This document shows, in pieces, positions 35,133 to 43,536 of a stretch of DNA of 64,000 bases. Made by a program: the position numbers and the translations under genes. A model generated the notes under the pieces. That model was given only the letters and a program-made list of their open reading frames with translations. It was not told the origin of the DNA and did not search any database. The first letter of the stretch is position 1. Each line of letters opens with the position of its first letter. The stretch is from NCBI GenBank assembly GCA_002841495.1, contig PGZV01000016.1, forward strand, positions 62,001 to 126,000, in the 5' to 3' direction. This stretch comes from Firmicutes bacterium HGW-Firmicutes-2. GTDB lineage: Bacteria; Bacillota; Clostridia; Lachnospirales; Vallitaleaceae.

Positions 35133-36545
35133 CTAAAAAGTATAGTAACTATGAACATGATCACTAAAGAGTTCGCCTAATGTAGGATGGGCAAAAACCA
35201 TGTCTTGTAGTTGATGGATTGTAAGACCGCCTTCCATAGCTATGATGCCATAATGAATCAAATCTGTACTATGAGCACCAAGGATATGCAGTCCGATTAG
35301 TTTTCCGTCTTCACTTATAAGGGATTTGATAAAGCCTGTTGTTGCATTCATGGCCATTGCTTTACCGGATGCACCATAGAGGGTTTTTTGGGTCTTGAAT
35401 TTAATATCTTTTTCCTTCGCTTCTTCCTCACTTAGACCAACACTCCCTATCTCAGGGTCTGTAAAAATACAGCTGGGAATATATGGGCTATGGATATTTT
35501 GATCCTTTAGAAGATAGCCCATTAATTGTCGTCCTTGGTTGTAAGCAGCATGTGCCAATAAGGAAAGTCCGTTAACATCACCAATTGCATAGATGCCTTC
35601 TACACTGGTTTTATAGTTGGCGTCTACTTGTATGAATCTATTATTATGTGTTATACCCAGTTCTTCAATGGTTTCCTGATCCCAAACGCCCATACGGCCA
35701 ACAGATAACAGAACATACTCCGAATTAATATGAACCTCTTTTTCCTTTTCTATAAAGACGGTCCGAATACCGTTATTAACCTTACTACCATCCTTATTTT
35801 TCATTTCTTCCATATCACTAGAAAGAGATTCAAAGCCGATCACCTTTGAACCGGTATGTATATCTATACCGGCTTGTTGACATAGACTTTTTAAGCGTTT
35901 GGATATTGAACTGTCTATTGTTGGTAATATATTTTTCTCATATTCAACGACACTGACATTTACACCCATATGACTTAGCATAGATGCAAACTCCATACCA
36001 ATCACACCACCGCCAACGATGGTTATAGATATAGGTAAGCGTTTCATCTCCAGAATATCCTTAGATGTTAGTATGCGTTCATTTTCTATGCCATTTATTT
36101 TAGGTGTCACACTTTTTGAACCGGTTGCAAGAACAATGGCATCTCCTACAAAACGACTGATAGAACCATCACTTAAGGTGACCGATACCGTGTTGCTATT
36201 TACTATTTTGGCATAGCCTTCAATATAGTTTACTTTTTCTTTCTTTAACTGACCCATGATGCCCTTTGCCAAATCGTTTATGATTTTTGCTTTTTGATCT
36301 TGCATACTTTCATAATCCAGTTCTACATGGTCATTATGAATGCCCATCTCACTGGCATGCATCATTTTGTTGTACAAGGCACCACGTTCTATTAAAGTTT
36401 TGGTGGGTATACAGCCATAATTAAGACAAGTGCCACCGATTTTGTGATCTTCAATCAAGGTTATGTTCCCGCCATAACGCGCACCATAGAGTGCGGCTTC
36501 ATAGCCGGCCGGCCCACCACCTATAATGATTATGTCTTTTATCAT
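35133..36545 (-). CDS. lpdA: Dihydrolipoyl dehydrogenase
   Basis: LpdA (L protein) reoxidises the dihydrolipoyl arm of GcvH with NAD. The 470-residue flavoprotein has GGGPAGYEAALYGARYG for FAD, the redox disulfide in GGTCLNYGCIPTK, the NAD motif VGGGVIGMEFASML, and the C-terminal His-Glu region HAHPTLGELF-like. There is no lipoyl domain. It overlaps gcvPB by 4 nt, so it is the last gene of the gcv operon. Confidence 0.95.
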   Translation of the reverse strand: MIKDIIIIGGGPAGYEAALYGARYGGNITLIEDHKIGGTCLNYGCIPTKTLIERGALYNKMMHASEMGIHNDHVELDYESMQDQKAKIINDLAKGIMGQLKKEKVNYIEGYAKIVNSNTVSVTLSDGSISRFVGDAIVLATGSKSVTPKINGIENERILTSKDILEMKRLPISITIVGGGVIGMEFASMLSHMGVNVSVVEYEKNILPTIDSSISKRLKSLCQQAGIDIHTGSKVIGFESLSSDMEEMKNKDGSKVNNGIRTVFIEKEKEVHINSEYVLLSVGRMGVWDQETIEELGITHNNRFIQVDANYKTSVEGIYAIGDVNGLSLLAHAAYNQGRQLMGYLLKDQNIHSPYIPSCIFTDPEIGSVGLSEEEAKEKDIKFKTQKTLYGASGKAMAMNATTGFIKSLISEDGKLIGLHILGAHSTDLIHYGIIAMEGGLTIHQLQDMVFAHPTLGELFSDHVHSYYTF

Positions 36546-37999
36546 TGTTCTTCTCCATTGAAACGATAACTAAGTACCGGATTCCTTGCAACACTAACTT
36601 CATCTAATCGTCTGACAGATGCAGTTGTTGGTGCATTATGCAACAATTCCGGTTGCTCTTTCGCTTCTTTTGCAATCTTAAGTAGAATATTTATATAGTC
36701 ATCTAAAGTTTCAAGACTTTCTGATTCAGTAGGTTCAATCATAAGGCATTGTTCAACAATCAAAGGGAAATAAATCGTTGGTGGATGCACCTTATAATCA
36801 ATTAAACGTTTTGCAACATCTAGAGTAGATACATCACCCGGTTCTTTTAATCCAGCTAATACAAATTCGTGCTTACATAAAGCCTTATAAGGAACTTTAT
36901 AAGCTTCTTTTAAACAAGCTTTCATATAATTGGCATTAAGGACCGCCAATTGACTGGCAAGCTTTAAGCCTTCTCCGCCCATCGTAAGGAAATACACATA
37001 GGCTCTTAAATAGACACCGAAATTACCAAAGTAGTTCTTAACATGTCCAATACTCTTAGCGGGCATCTCAAAGGTATAGAAGTCCTCATCAGATGCTTTA
37101 ACGATTGGTCCGGGCAGATAGTCTTTTAAACTAGACACCACACCAACGGGTCCTGAACCTGGCCCACCACCACCATGAGGTGTTGATAATGTCTTATGTA
37201 GATTCAGATGAACAATATCAAAGCCCATTTCCAGAGGTCTGGTAATCCCCATATTGGCATTCATATTCGCGCCGTCACAATAGACAAGCCCTCCTACATC
37301 ATGAATACGCTTCGTGATCTCAAGAATATCTTTCTCAAAAAGTCCTAATGTATTGGGGTTGGTCAACATGAGTCCGGCTGTATTCTCATCAATGAGCTGA
37401 CTAAGTGCATCCATATCAATGGTACCTTCAGCGTTAGACTTCACTTCCTTCGCAATAAACCCCGCCATGGCAACACTGGCCGGATTCGTACCATGTGCAG
37501 AGTCCGGAATAATGATGTTCTTTTTATGAACATCTCCTTGGTCGATGAGATATTGTTTCATAATCATTAGACCTGTGAGTTCACCATGTGATCCCGCAGC
37601 CGGTTGCAAGGAAATGCCTGGCATACCGGTAAGTTCACTTAACATACCCTGCAGTTCATTGATGATTTTCATATTACCTTGAACATGCTTTTCACGCCAA
37701 CTTGGGTGGGTATGGGAAAAATTCGGCATAGCAGCAACCACTTCATTAATCTTGGGGTTATATTTCATGGTACAAGAACCAAGGGGATACATACCTGTAT
37801 CCACACCGTAATTTCTATTAGAAAGTTTGGTAAAATGCCTGACCACATAGTTCTCACTAACCTCAGGCAATCTTGGTGCTTCTTCGCGTCTAAACTTATC
37901 AGGAATATCAAATGACTTACTATAGTCTTCAAGGTCATAGGTATCAAAGTAATACCCACGTCTTCCTTCTTTGCTGATTTCATATATGTTTTTTTGCAT
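36542..37999 (-). CDS. gcvPB: Glycine dehydrogenase (decarboxylating) subunit 2
   Basis: P protein subunit 2 carries the PLP site of the glycine cleavage system. The 485-residue protein has the PLP Lys in LNLHKTLSTPHGGGGPGSGP. Other conserved segments are LGSCTMKYNPK and SLQPAAGSHGELTG. It overlaps gcvPA by 1 nt and lpdA by 4 nt. The split P protein is the form usual in Firmicutes. Confidence 0.96.
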   Translation of the reverse strand: MQKNIYEISKEGRRGYYFDTYDLEDYSKSFDIPDKFRREEAPRLPEVSENYVVRHFTKLSNRNYGVDTGMYPLGSCTMKYNPKINEVVAAMPNFSHTHPSWREKHVQGNMKIINELQGMLSELTGMPGISLQPAAGSHGELTGLMIMKQYLIDQGDVHKKNIIIPDSAHGTNPASVAMAGFIAKEVKSNAEGTIDMDALSQLIDENTAGLMLTNPNTLGLFEKDILEITKRIHDVGGLVYCDGANMNANMGITRPLEMGFDIVHLNLHKTLSTPHGGGGPGSGPVGVVSSLKDYLPGPIVKASDEDFYTFEMPAKSIGHVKNYFGNFGVYLRAYVYFLTMGGEGLKLASQLAVLNANYMKACLKEAYKVPYKALCKHEFVLAGLKEPGDVSTLDVAKRLIDYKVHPPTIYFPLIVEQCLMIEPTESESLETLDDYINILLKIAKEAKEQPELLHNAPTTASVRRLDEVSVARNPVLSYRFNGEEQ

Positions 38000-39330
38000 T
38001 ATGCAAGCACCTCCTTCATAGCAACCACCAAAGTATCCAGATCTTCTTTTTCATGCACTTCCGTGGTCGTTATTAATAGAAGATTTTGTTCATGGTCAAT
38101 TATAATACCCGGTATGATCTGAAACAATTCAAGGGACTTCATAACCTCTTCGCTGTCTTTAACCTGAATCACGAATTCATTAAAGATTTGCTGATTGTGC
38201 ATGATTTTAATACCCTTGATACCTTTTAAGTGGTCTCTAAGGTAACAAGCATTAATATGAGATCGTCTAGCGACTTCATAAATACCTGCAAGTCCCATGG
38301 TACTTAAATAAATGGTGGCAGCAAGCACATTCAGTGCTTCATTAGAGGTGATGTTACTTGTGGCTTTTTCTCTACGTATATGTTGTTCTCTTGCTTGCAA
38401 GGTCAATACATACCCTCTTTTACCATCCAAGTCAAGAGTTTCACCAACAATGCGACCAGGCATCTTACGCATGAGTTTTTCAGTACAAGCCATATAACCC
38501 AGCGTGGGACCGCCAAAATTCATGGGATTGCCAAATACTTGACCATCACCTACTGCAATGTCAGCACCCCACTCTCCTGGTGATTTGAATAGACTTAAAG
38601 ACATGGGATTGGACATGATGACAAGTAAGCTCTTGTTTGCATGTAGTTGCTCTGACACACCTGTCAGGTCTTCCAAATTACCATAATAGTTTGGTGTTGC
38701 AACGAGATAGGCGGCAACATCATCATGGATATAGTCTTTTAATATATCGCTATCAACAACACCATCTTTTGAAGGCACTTCTACCAAATTCAAATCCTTA
38801 TACTTTAAATAAGTTCTTAGTACATTTTTTGATTCCGGTGATAGTGTATCCGGAATAAGTATTGTATCACGCCTTGTTGCTCCACAAGCCATAAAAGCTG
38901 CTTCTGCAAGGGCTGTTGAACCGTCATAATGAGATGCATTGGCAACCTGAAGTCCTGTTAGCTCACAGATCATCGTCTGATATTCGAAGATAGCTTGCAA
39001 AGTACCTTGGGATATTTCAGGCTGATAAGGTGTATAAGCGGTATAAAACTCTGATCTGGATATCAAATGAGGTACAATCGTTGGTATCAAGTGCTCATAG
39101 ATGCCACCACCGACAAAACTCAACCAATTAGCGGTATCTATATTACTTTCACCAAGTTTTGTTAATTTTCTGATGACACGTCCTTCACTTTCTGCCTTTG
39201 GTAAGCGCATAGGTGACTTAAGCAAAGCCTTAGCATCAATATCCGTAAATAGATCTTCTATGGATTCTACACCAATTTTTTGGAGCATATGGTCAATATC
39301 CGCTTGGGTATGTGGCAAATAAGGATGCAT
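37999..39330 (-). CDS. gcvPA: Glycine dehydrogenase (decarboxylating) subunit 1
   Basis: This 443-residue subunit pairs with GcvPB to decarboxylate glycine and load the aminomethyl group on GcvH. Typical segments are PYLPHTQADIDHML, SFVGGGIYEHLIP, YTPYQPEISQGTLQ and NFGGPTLGYMAC. AGGAGG precedes the ATG. It lies 9 bp after gcvH. Confidence 0.96.
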   Translation of the reverse strand: MHPYLPHTQADIDHMLQKIGVESIEDLFTDIDAKALLKSPMRLPKAESEGRVIRKLTKLGESNIDTANWLSFVGGGIYEHLIPTIVPHLISRSEFYTAYTPYQPEISQGTLQAIFEYQTMICELTGLQVANASHYDGSTALAEAAFMACGATRRDTILIPDTLSPESKNVLRTYLKYKDLNLVEVPSKDGVVDSDILKDYIHDDVAAYLVATPNYYGNLEDLTGVSEQLHANKSLLVIMSNPMSLSLFKSPGEWGADIAVGDGQVFGNPMNFGGPTLGYMACTEKLMRKMPGRIVGETLDLDGKRGYVLTLQAREQHIRREKATSNITSNEALNVLAATIYLSTMGLAGIYEVARRSHINACYLRDHLKGIKGIKIMHNQQIFNEFVIQVKDSEEVMKSLELFQIIPGIIIDHEQNLLLITTTEVHEKEDLDTLVVAMKEVLA

Positions 39331-39339
39331 AAAGTCCTC

Positions 39340-39723
39340 CTATTCTAAGCTGTTGCAATAAGCTTCATATGCATCAGCATCCATGAGCGTTTCTAATTCA
39401 TCCGTTTCAAAACCTTCAATAATGGCAATATACTCATCAAAAGGCGCTTTATTTAACAGTTCCGGTTCATCTTCCAGTTTACTATTGACTTCAATGACTG
39501 TGGCACCTATTGGCAGGTAAATGTCAGCTGCGGCTTTTACGGATTCAACAACCGCAAAGTTATCTTCTGCTGCGAAGCTTTCATCCACATCCGGTAATTC
39601 AATAAAGACAATGTCTCCCATCGCTTCTTGAGCGTAGTCAGTTATACCGATAAAACCACGGTCACCTTCAATCTTAATCCATTCATGATCCTTCGAATAA
39701 TATAATCCTTTAACTATTTTCAT
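39340..39723 (-). CDS. gcvH: Glycine cleavage system H protein
   Basis: GcvH carries the lipoyl arm that shuttles between P, T and L proteins. The 127-residue protein has the lipoylation motif VVESVKAAADI with Lys63. The frame opens five codons earlier, but GGAGG lies 6 nt before ATG 39723, giving MKIVKGLYYSKDHEWI. It is between gcvT and gcvPA. Confidence 0.96.
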   Translation of the reverse strand: MKIVKGLYYSKDHEWIKIEGDRGFIGITDYAQEAMGDIVFIELPDVDESFAAEDNFAVVESVKAAADIYLPIGATVIEVNSKLEDEPELLNKAPFDEYIAIIEGFETDELETLMDADAYEAYCNSLE

Positions 39724-39803
39724 AAAAAACCTCCTCAAATTTATAATGATTTATTGAATCTTATTTTGAATCTTGTTCCAAATTTTATCAAGCCGTTGAT
39801 TCG

Positions 39804-40883
39804 TTATTGTTTCAAAAATCTTTTGTTTATTATCTTAGCTTCGATGCGGTTCTTTCTGATCTGTACAACCATACTATCTTTGTCATAGGCATAAGGTATT
39901 AATGCCAAACCAATAGACTTGCCCAGTGTTGGCGAGATGTAACCGGTAGTGACTGTACCGATTACATCACCTTCAGAGCTTAAGACGTCCGTTCCATGTC
40001 TGGCAATCCCTTTCTCCATTAATTCAAAACCAACCAGTTTTCGCTTTGGTTGGTTCTTATACTGTTCTAGACTTGATTTACCAATGAAATCATCCCCATT
40101 TAATTTAACAAAATAACCTAACCCGGCTTCTAATGGATTAATGGTTTCAGATAGCTCGTTTCCATACAACGGCATACCGGCTTCAAATCTTAATGTATCT
40201 CTAGCACCTAAACCACATGGTTTAATGCCATAGGACGCACCTTTGTCTAATAATAATGTCCAGATAGTCTGCGCATATTTTTTATCAAAGTATAGCTCAA
40301 ATCCATCTTCACCTGTGTAACCGGTTCTAGAGATTAACATAGGTACATCCGCAAGAACCACCTGATCCATAAAGTGGTAGTATTTCACCGTATCTAAAAG
40401 CGCATCGGTTAATGTCATAATGAATTCAACAGATTTTGGTCCTTGTACCGCTAATTGACATAACTCATCTGTTATATCTTTTAGGTCAACACCCGGTAAT
40501 AAATGACTTTCAATCCATTTATAATCCTTATCCTTATTACCGGCATTAACAACCAAAAGCAGATCATCAGGTTCATGTTGATACACAAGGATGTCATCTA
40601 CTGTCCCACCATCTTCATAACACATCGGTGCATACATGGCTTGACCATTTTCAAGCGTTGTCAAATCATTAGTCACCATATGATTGATACAAATCTTAGC
40701 ATCTTCTCCTTTTAGCACAAACTTACCCATATGGCTTACGTCAAATAAACCGATTGCATTTCTCGTAGCTGCATGTTCATCCATAATGCCCTCATATTGT
40801 ATCGGCATATCAAAGCCGGCAAAATCTACAATCTTAGCTTTATACTGGACATGCATATCATATAAACATGTTCGCTTTCCCAT
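39804..40883 (-). CDS. gcvT: Aminomethyltransferase (glycine cleavage T protein)
   Basis: GcvT moves the methylene group to tetrahydrofolate and releases ammonia. The 359-residue protein has GFDMPIQYEGIMDEH, FDVSHMGKF, RTGYTGEDGFELY and GLGARDTLRFEAGMPLYGNE. The frame is open from 40916, but AAGGAGG lies 5 nt before ATG 40883. It is the first gene of the operon and is controlled by the upstream glycine riboswitch. Confidence 0.96.
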   Translation of the reverse strand: MGKRTCLYDMHVQYKAKIVDFAGFDMPIQYEGIMDEHAATRNAIGLFDVSHMGKFVLKGEDAKICINHMVTNDLTTLENGQAMYAPMCYEDGGTVDDILVYQHEPDDLLLVVNAGNKDKDYKWIESHLLPGVDLKDITDELCQLAVQGPKSVEFIMTLTDALLDTVKYYHFMDQVVLADVPMLISRTGYTGEDGFELYFDKKYAQTIWTLLLDKGASYGIKPCGLGARDTLRFEAGMPLYGNELSETINPLEAGLGYFVKLNGDDFIGKSSLEQYKNQPKRKLVGFELMEKGIARHGTDVLSSEGDVIGTVTTGYISPTLGKSIGLALIPYAYDKDSMVVQIRKNRIEAKIINKRFLKQ

Positions 40884-40910
40884 AAGTACCTCCTTACATA
40901 ATTTTTTCAA

Positions 40911-41136
40911 GAACAAAGAGGCTATGCCTCGCTTTGCAAAGCAAATTGTTCCGGCAGGAAAGATTTCCTTGATAGTTAATGCGACACTTCAACGCATTAA
41001 CATAGCATAGACTTTCCTAGAGTAGAACAAAGCGACTTCGTCGCGGTTTGCTTGCAAATTATTCCGGCAGGAAAGTACTATAACGTTTTCTGCCATGTTT
41101 CAAGGCTGAAAACTAGAGCATGACTTTCCTAGAGAA
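40911..41136 (+). repeat. Dispersed repeat family 1, copy B (two units in tandem)
   Basis: Unit B1 (40911 to about 41023) starts GAACAAAGAGGCTATGCCTC and ends with ACTTTCCTAGAG. Unit B2 (41024-41136) starts GAACAAAGCGACTTCGTCGC and ends GACTTTCCTAGAGAA. Both contain TTCCGGCAGGAAAG. The end abuts the A-run of the riboswitch terminator. The repeat thus lies in the leader between the glycine riboswitch and gcvT. Confidence 0.8.
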
Positions 41137-41137
41137 T

Positions 41138-41188
41138 AAAAAACAGAGTCCTAAAAGCACAATAAATAAGCACCTTTAAAACTCTGTA
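41138..41188 (-). terminator. Terminator of the glycine riboswitch expression platform
   Basis: On the minus strand CAGAGT plus AAAG pairs with CTTT plus ACTCTG, followed by TTTTTTATT. The 5' arm overlaps the end of the second aptamer, so ligand binding can prevent formation and turn on gcvT. Confidence 0.8.
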
Positions 41189-41336
41189 TGTTTACCTGAG
41201 AGTATTGCCCCTTCGGTGACCACTTAAGGTCTTTCCAGAGAGCTATCCTTTAGGGATCCTTTTGCCTGAAAGATTCTACATTCTAGGACTTGGAATGTAT
41301 TGCTTCTTCGGCGCCAACTGATGGTCTCTTTCCCTA
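41181..41336 (-). promoter_or_regulatory. Tandem glycine riboswitch upstream of gcvT
   Basis: Two aptamers are read on the minus strand. The first contains GGCGCCGAAGAAGCAA and TTTCAGGCAAAAGGA. The second contains CACCGAAGGGGCAA and CTCTCAGGTAAACATACAGAG. These GCCGAAG...GCAA and CTCAGGCAAA segments are the conserved core of glycine riboswitches. The gcv genes downstream confirm the assignment. A terminator follows immediately. Confidence 0.95.
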
Positions 41337-41361
41337 AAATCATTTAGCATAATCTACTATC

Positions 41362-41391
41362 AGTATAACACACTCAAGATATTTCTGTAAA
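41362..41391 (-). promoter_or_regulatory. Candidate promoter of the gcv operon
   Basis: On the minus strand TTTACA (41386-41391) and TATACT (41362-41367) are 18 bp apart. The expected start is about 20 nt before the first riboswitch aptamer. Confidence 0.6.
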
Positions 41392-41444
41392 TTATAATAA
41401 GAAATTTTACAAATGGGAAAGGAAAATCCATGACTTTAGTTAAT

Positions 41445-41813
41445 CTATTCTAACAATGTAACTGCTGTTTCTTGACTTTTTATGATCGGAATCAGTATCT
41501 GTTCCCCTGCTTGAATGGTTGTATCTTTCAAATGATTCATCTTTATCACTTCTTTAATATAAGAGTCATGATCATAATAATCACGATTCATATATGTACT
41601 TGCTATAGACCATAAACTGTCATCTTTTTCAATGTGGATAACGATGTAAGCTTTATCTTCCACATACATACTACCTTGTACGCTACTTGATCCAAAACTC
41701 ACTTGAACCAGGTACAATAATAGTACCGCTGCAACGATAATACCGGCTAACGTTTTTATAGATTCATAATTCTTGTAATTTCTGTATTGTCTGCGTTTTG
41801 CTATCGACTTCAT
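41445..41813 (-). CDS. LysM-domain membrane protein, YneA-like SOS division suppressor
   Basis: The 122-residue protein has a basic N-terminus, one membrane helix (about 20-40) and a C-terminal LysM domain (about 56-112; YIVIHIEKDDSLWSIASTYM). This is the layout of YneA, which delays division during SOS in Bacillus. It is divergent from lexA, as yneA is, and its promoter holds LexA boxes. GGAG lies 7 nt before ATG 41813; the frame extends to 41846 but overlaps the operator. The YneA role is inference from layout and regulation. Confidence 0.8.
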   Translation of the reverse strand: MKSIAKRRQYRNYKNYESIKTLAGIIVAAVLLLYLVQVSFGSSSVQGSMYVEDKAYIVIHIEKDDSLWSIASTYMNRDYYDHDSYIKEVIKMNHLKDTTIQAGEQILIPIIKSQETAVTLLE

Positions 41814-41824
41814 CTCATCACTCC

Positions 41825-41955
41825 CGAACGTTTGTTTGTATCTCAATTATATACGAACGTGCGTTCTATGTCAATGCTTTTCATAAAAAAAGCGAACAAA
41901 TGTTTGATGTTTATTAGAAGCTATGATATACTAATTTTAATAGAACATATATTCT
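41825..41955. promoter_or_regulatory. Divergent SOS promoters with LexA boxes
   Basis: Boxes of the CGAAC-N4-GTTYG type occur at 41825-41838 (CGAACGTTTGTTTG), 41854-41867 (CGAACGTGCGTTCT) and 41893-41906 (CGAACAAATGTTTG). A weaker one is at 41942-41955 (AGAACATATATTCT). The minus promoter TTGACA (41869-41874) and TATAAT (41846-41851), 17 bp apart, has a box in its spacer. The plus promoter TTGATG (41904-41909) and TATACT (41927-41932), 17 bp apart, has a box over its -35. LexA thus represses both genes. Confidence 0.88.
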
Positions 41956-42061
41956 ATTATGAATGTAAATCAAGCAAACAAAGTTAAATGCAGTTAAATA
42001 ACTTAGGTCATTAACTAAGGTAAATATATGAATGGGGTGAGCTTCGTGTCAAACGATTTAG

Positions 42062-42091
42062 GAGAAAAACAACAATGAGAAAAACAACAAT
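42062..42091 (+). repeat. 15-bp tandem duplication in the lexA 5' end
   Basis: GAGAAAAACAACAAT is present twice with no gap. The seam creates an in-frame TGA at 42076-42078 in the frame that would start at ATG 42028. Removing one copy restores an open frame through [10 protein letters not shown], the normal start of LexA helix 1. Confidence 0.9.
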
Positions 42092-42681
42092 TGATTCTAG
42101 ATTTTTTAAAGAAGGAGATCTTAAGTAAAGGGTATCCGCCGTCCGTCAGGGAAATCGGTGAAGCCGTTGGTTTAAAATCTACTTCTACTGTACATGGTCA
42201 TTTGGAACGTCTAGAGAAAAAAGGTATTATTCGTAGAGATCCTACTAAGCCAAGAGCGATTGAGATACTAGATGATGAGTTTAGTGTTCAAAGACGTGAA
42301 ATACTAAACGTTCCAATACTAGGACGTGTCGCTGCAGGAGAGCCTCTATTAGCTGTTGAAAATATAGAAGAATACTTTCCCCTACCGGTAGACTATGCAC
42401 CCAATCAGGAGTTGTTTATGCTTCGTGTTAAAGGTGATAGCATGATCAATGTAGGCATATTTGAAGGCGACTTAATTATCGTACAAAAACAATCAACCGC
42501 AACAAACGGTGACATCGTCGTTGCCCTACTTGAAGATTCCGTAACCGTCAAGACCTATTACCGTGAAAGTGATCACATTCGTCTACAACCGGAAAACGAT
42601 CAACTTGAGCCAATACGAGTTTATGATGATGCCATCGTGATCGAAGGTAAAGTCATCAGTTTGTTTAGACAATACATCTAA
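42091..42681 (+). CDS. lexA: LexA repressor, 5' end interrupted
   Basis: LexA represses SOS genes and self-cleaves when RecA is active. The winged helix-turn-helix ([20 protein letters not shown]) is present, as are the cleavage site Ala82-Gly83 (GRVAAGEP), the catalytic Ser117 (KGDSM) and Lys154 (VKTYY). The natural frame seems to begin at ATG 42028, GTG 42037 or GTG 42046, but a TGA at 42076 interrupts it. The longest open part starts at TTG 42091, which removes the first few residues of helix 1 and has only a weak RBS. Reinitiation at TTG, read-through or a sequence error are possible. Confidence 0.85.
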   Translation: MILDFLKKEILSKGYPPSVREIGEAVGLKSTSTVHGHLERLEKKGIIRRDPTKPRAIEILDDEFSVQRREILNVPILGRVAAGEPLLAVENIEEYFPLPVDYAPNQELFMLRVKGDSMINVGIFEGDLIIVQKQSTATNGDIVVALLEDSVTVKTYYRESDHIRLQPENDQLEPIRVYDDAIVIEGKVISLFRQYI

Positions 42682-42728
42682 TAGTATTATTTTTCATTTT
42701 GCTGAACTAAACTAAAATATACAAAAAT

Positions 42729-42772
42729 AGGTCTGCCTCAGAAAAAAAATCTGATTCAGGCCTTTTTTATTC
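42729..42772 (+). terminator. Terminator after lexA
   Basis: AGGTCTGCCTCAGA (from about 42729) pairs with TCTGATTCAGGCCT, followed by TTTTTTATT. Repeat copy C begins at the end of the T-run. Confidence 0.8.
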
Positions 42773-42884
42773 TCTAGGAAAGGCTGTTTTGTGTTAATGC
42801 GTTGAAGCGTCACATTAACTATCAAGGAAATCTTTCCTGCCGGAACAATTTGCTTTGCAAAGCGAGGCGTAGCCTCTTTGTTCT
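42771..42884 (-). repeat. Dispersed repeat family 1, copy C (inverted)
   Basis: Read on the minus strand it starts GAACAAAGAGGCTACGCCTC and ends CTTTCCTAGAGA. It is nearly identical to unit B1 over about 115 bp, including GCTTTGCAAAGCAAATTGTT and GATTTCCTTGATAGTTAATG. It abuts the lexA terminator. Confidence 0.85.
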
Positions 42885-42930
42885 ATGTGTGTCCAAAAAT
42901 TCATTTCAGTGCGACACCGAATGAGGAAAG

Positions 42931-43025
42931 AAAAAGTGCTGATTAATCACAGTTCTACATGGATGTAGAACGTCCTTCATTTTTACATGGATGTAAAATG
43001 GAAGGATGATTAAGCAGCACTTTTT
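42931..43025. repeat. Nested inverted repeat forming a three-way junction
   Basis: The outer arms AAAAAGTGCTGATTAATCA (42931-42949) and its near-perfect complement (43007-43025) pair over 19 bp with one mismatch. Inside are two hairpins, GTTCTAC-ATGGAT-GTAGAAC (42952-42971) and CCTTC...TTTTAC-ATGGAT-GTAAAA...GAAGG (42974-43005). Both share the loop ATGGAT. The outer ends are A5/T5, so it could act as a bidirectional terminator or as a structured RNA. It is in a 594-bp gene-free stretch. Confidence 0.65.
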
Positions 43026-43052
43026 ATTGACGAAATGACAACTTATTCCCAA

Positions 43053-43125
43053 GTAGATATAATACAAAGCTTTTCCGCTGACCGTACGAAGTGTAAGGCA
43101 AGGAAAAGTTTTGTATTATATCTAC
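43053..43125. repeat. Long inverted repeat, 24-bp arms
   Basis: GTAGATATAATACAAAGCTTTTCC (arms 43053-43076 and 43102-43125) matches its complement at 23 of 24 positions, with a 25-nt loop containing CCGTACG. Each arm contains TATAAT-like sequence. There is no T-run. Function is unknown; a small transposable element or an RNA hairpin are options. Confidence 0.65.
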
Positions 43126-43212
43126 GACTATTGCCATTTACAAAGTCGACCACAAAACGCATCAAACAACATTAATTTTCACGAAATCTACTTCATAACC
43201 ACATTAAAGCAT

Positions 43213-43250
43213 AAAAAAGCCTCTAAGCACTCACTATCCACTTAGAGACC
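43213..43250 (-). terminator. Terminator of the minus-strand rsfS unit
   Basis: On the minus strand CTCTAAG pairs with CTTAGAG around a loop, followed by GGCTTTTTTAT. It lies 26 bp after the rsfS stop. Confidence 0.8.
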
Positions 43251-43275
43251 AAATTAACGCCTTGATACTATTTCA

Positions 43276-43536
43276 CTAAAACGATTTAACGTCCTCAATG
43301 ATCTTCCCATCCGCCCAAATACGCTCTAAATCATAGAACGAACGGTTTTCTTTATCAAAAATATGAACAATAATATCTTTAAAATCCAGTAGTACCCAAC
43401 TCCCATTATGATTACCTTCAATATTCTTGGTATCAAAACCGGCCTTGTTTAACTTCTCTTCTGTAAAATCCATTAAGGTTCTTACATGATTGGGGTTGTT
43501 ACCATGAGCTATGATGAAATAATCGTTATTCCCTTC
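43276..43536 (-). pseudogene. rsfS: Ribosomal silencing factor RsfS, 5' end missing
   Basis: RsfS blocks joining of ribosomal subunits in starvation. The homologous frame runs from DYFIIAHGNNPNHV through GSWVLLDFKDIIVHIF and FYDLERIWADG. Family proteins have about 35 more residues before DYF; here the frame is closed by TAA at 43537-43539 and has no ATG, GTG or usable TTG until ATG 43473, which lies inside the domain. A product from 43473 has 65 residues, about 55% of the family length. The lesion lies at the end of yqeK and looks like a deletion, or a sequence error. Confidence 0.75.

Noticed and set aside
42691-43212. CRISPR array in the repeat-rich gap
   Set aside because: The repeats are inverted and nested, not regularly spaced direct repeats with unique spacers, and no cas genes are near.
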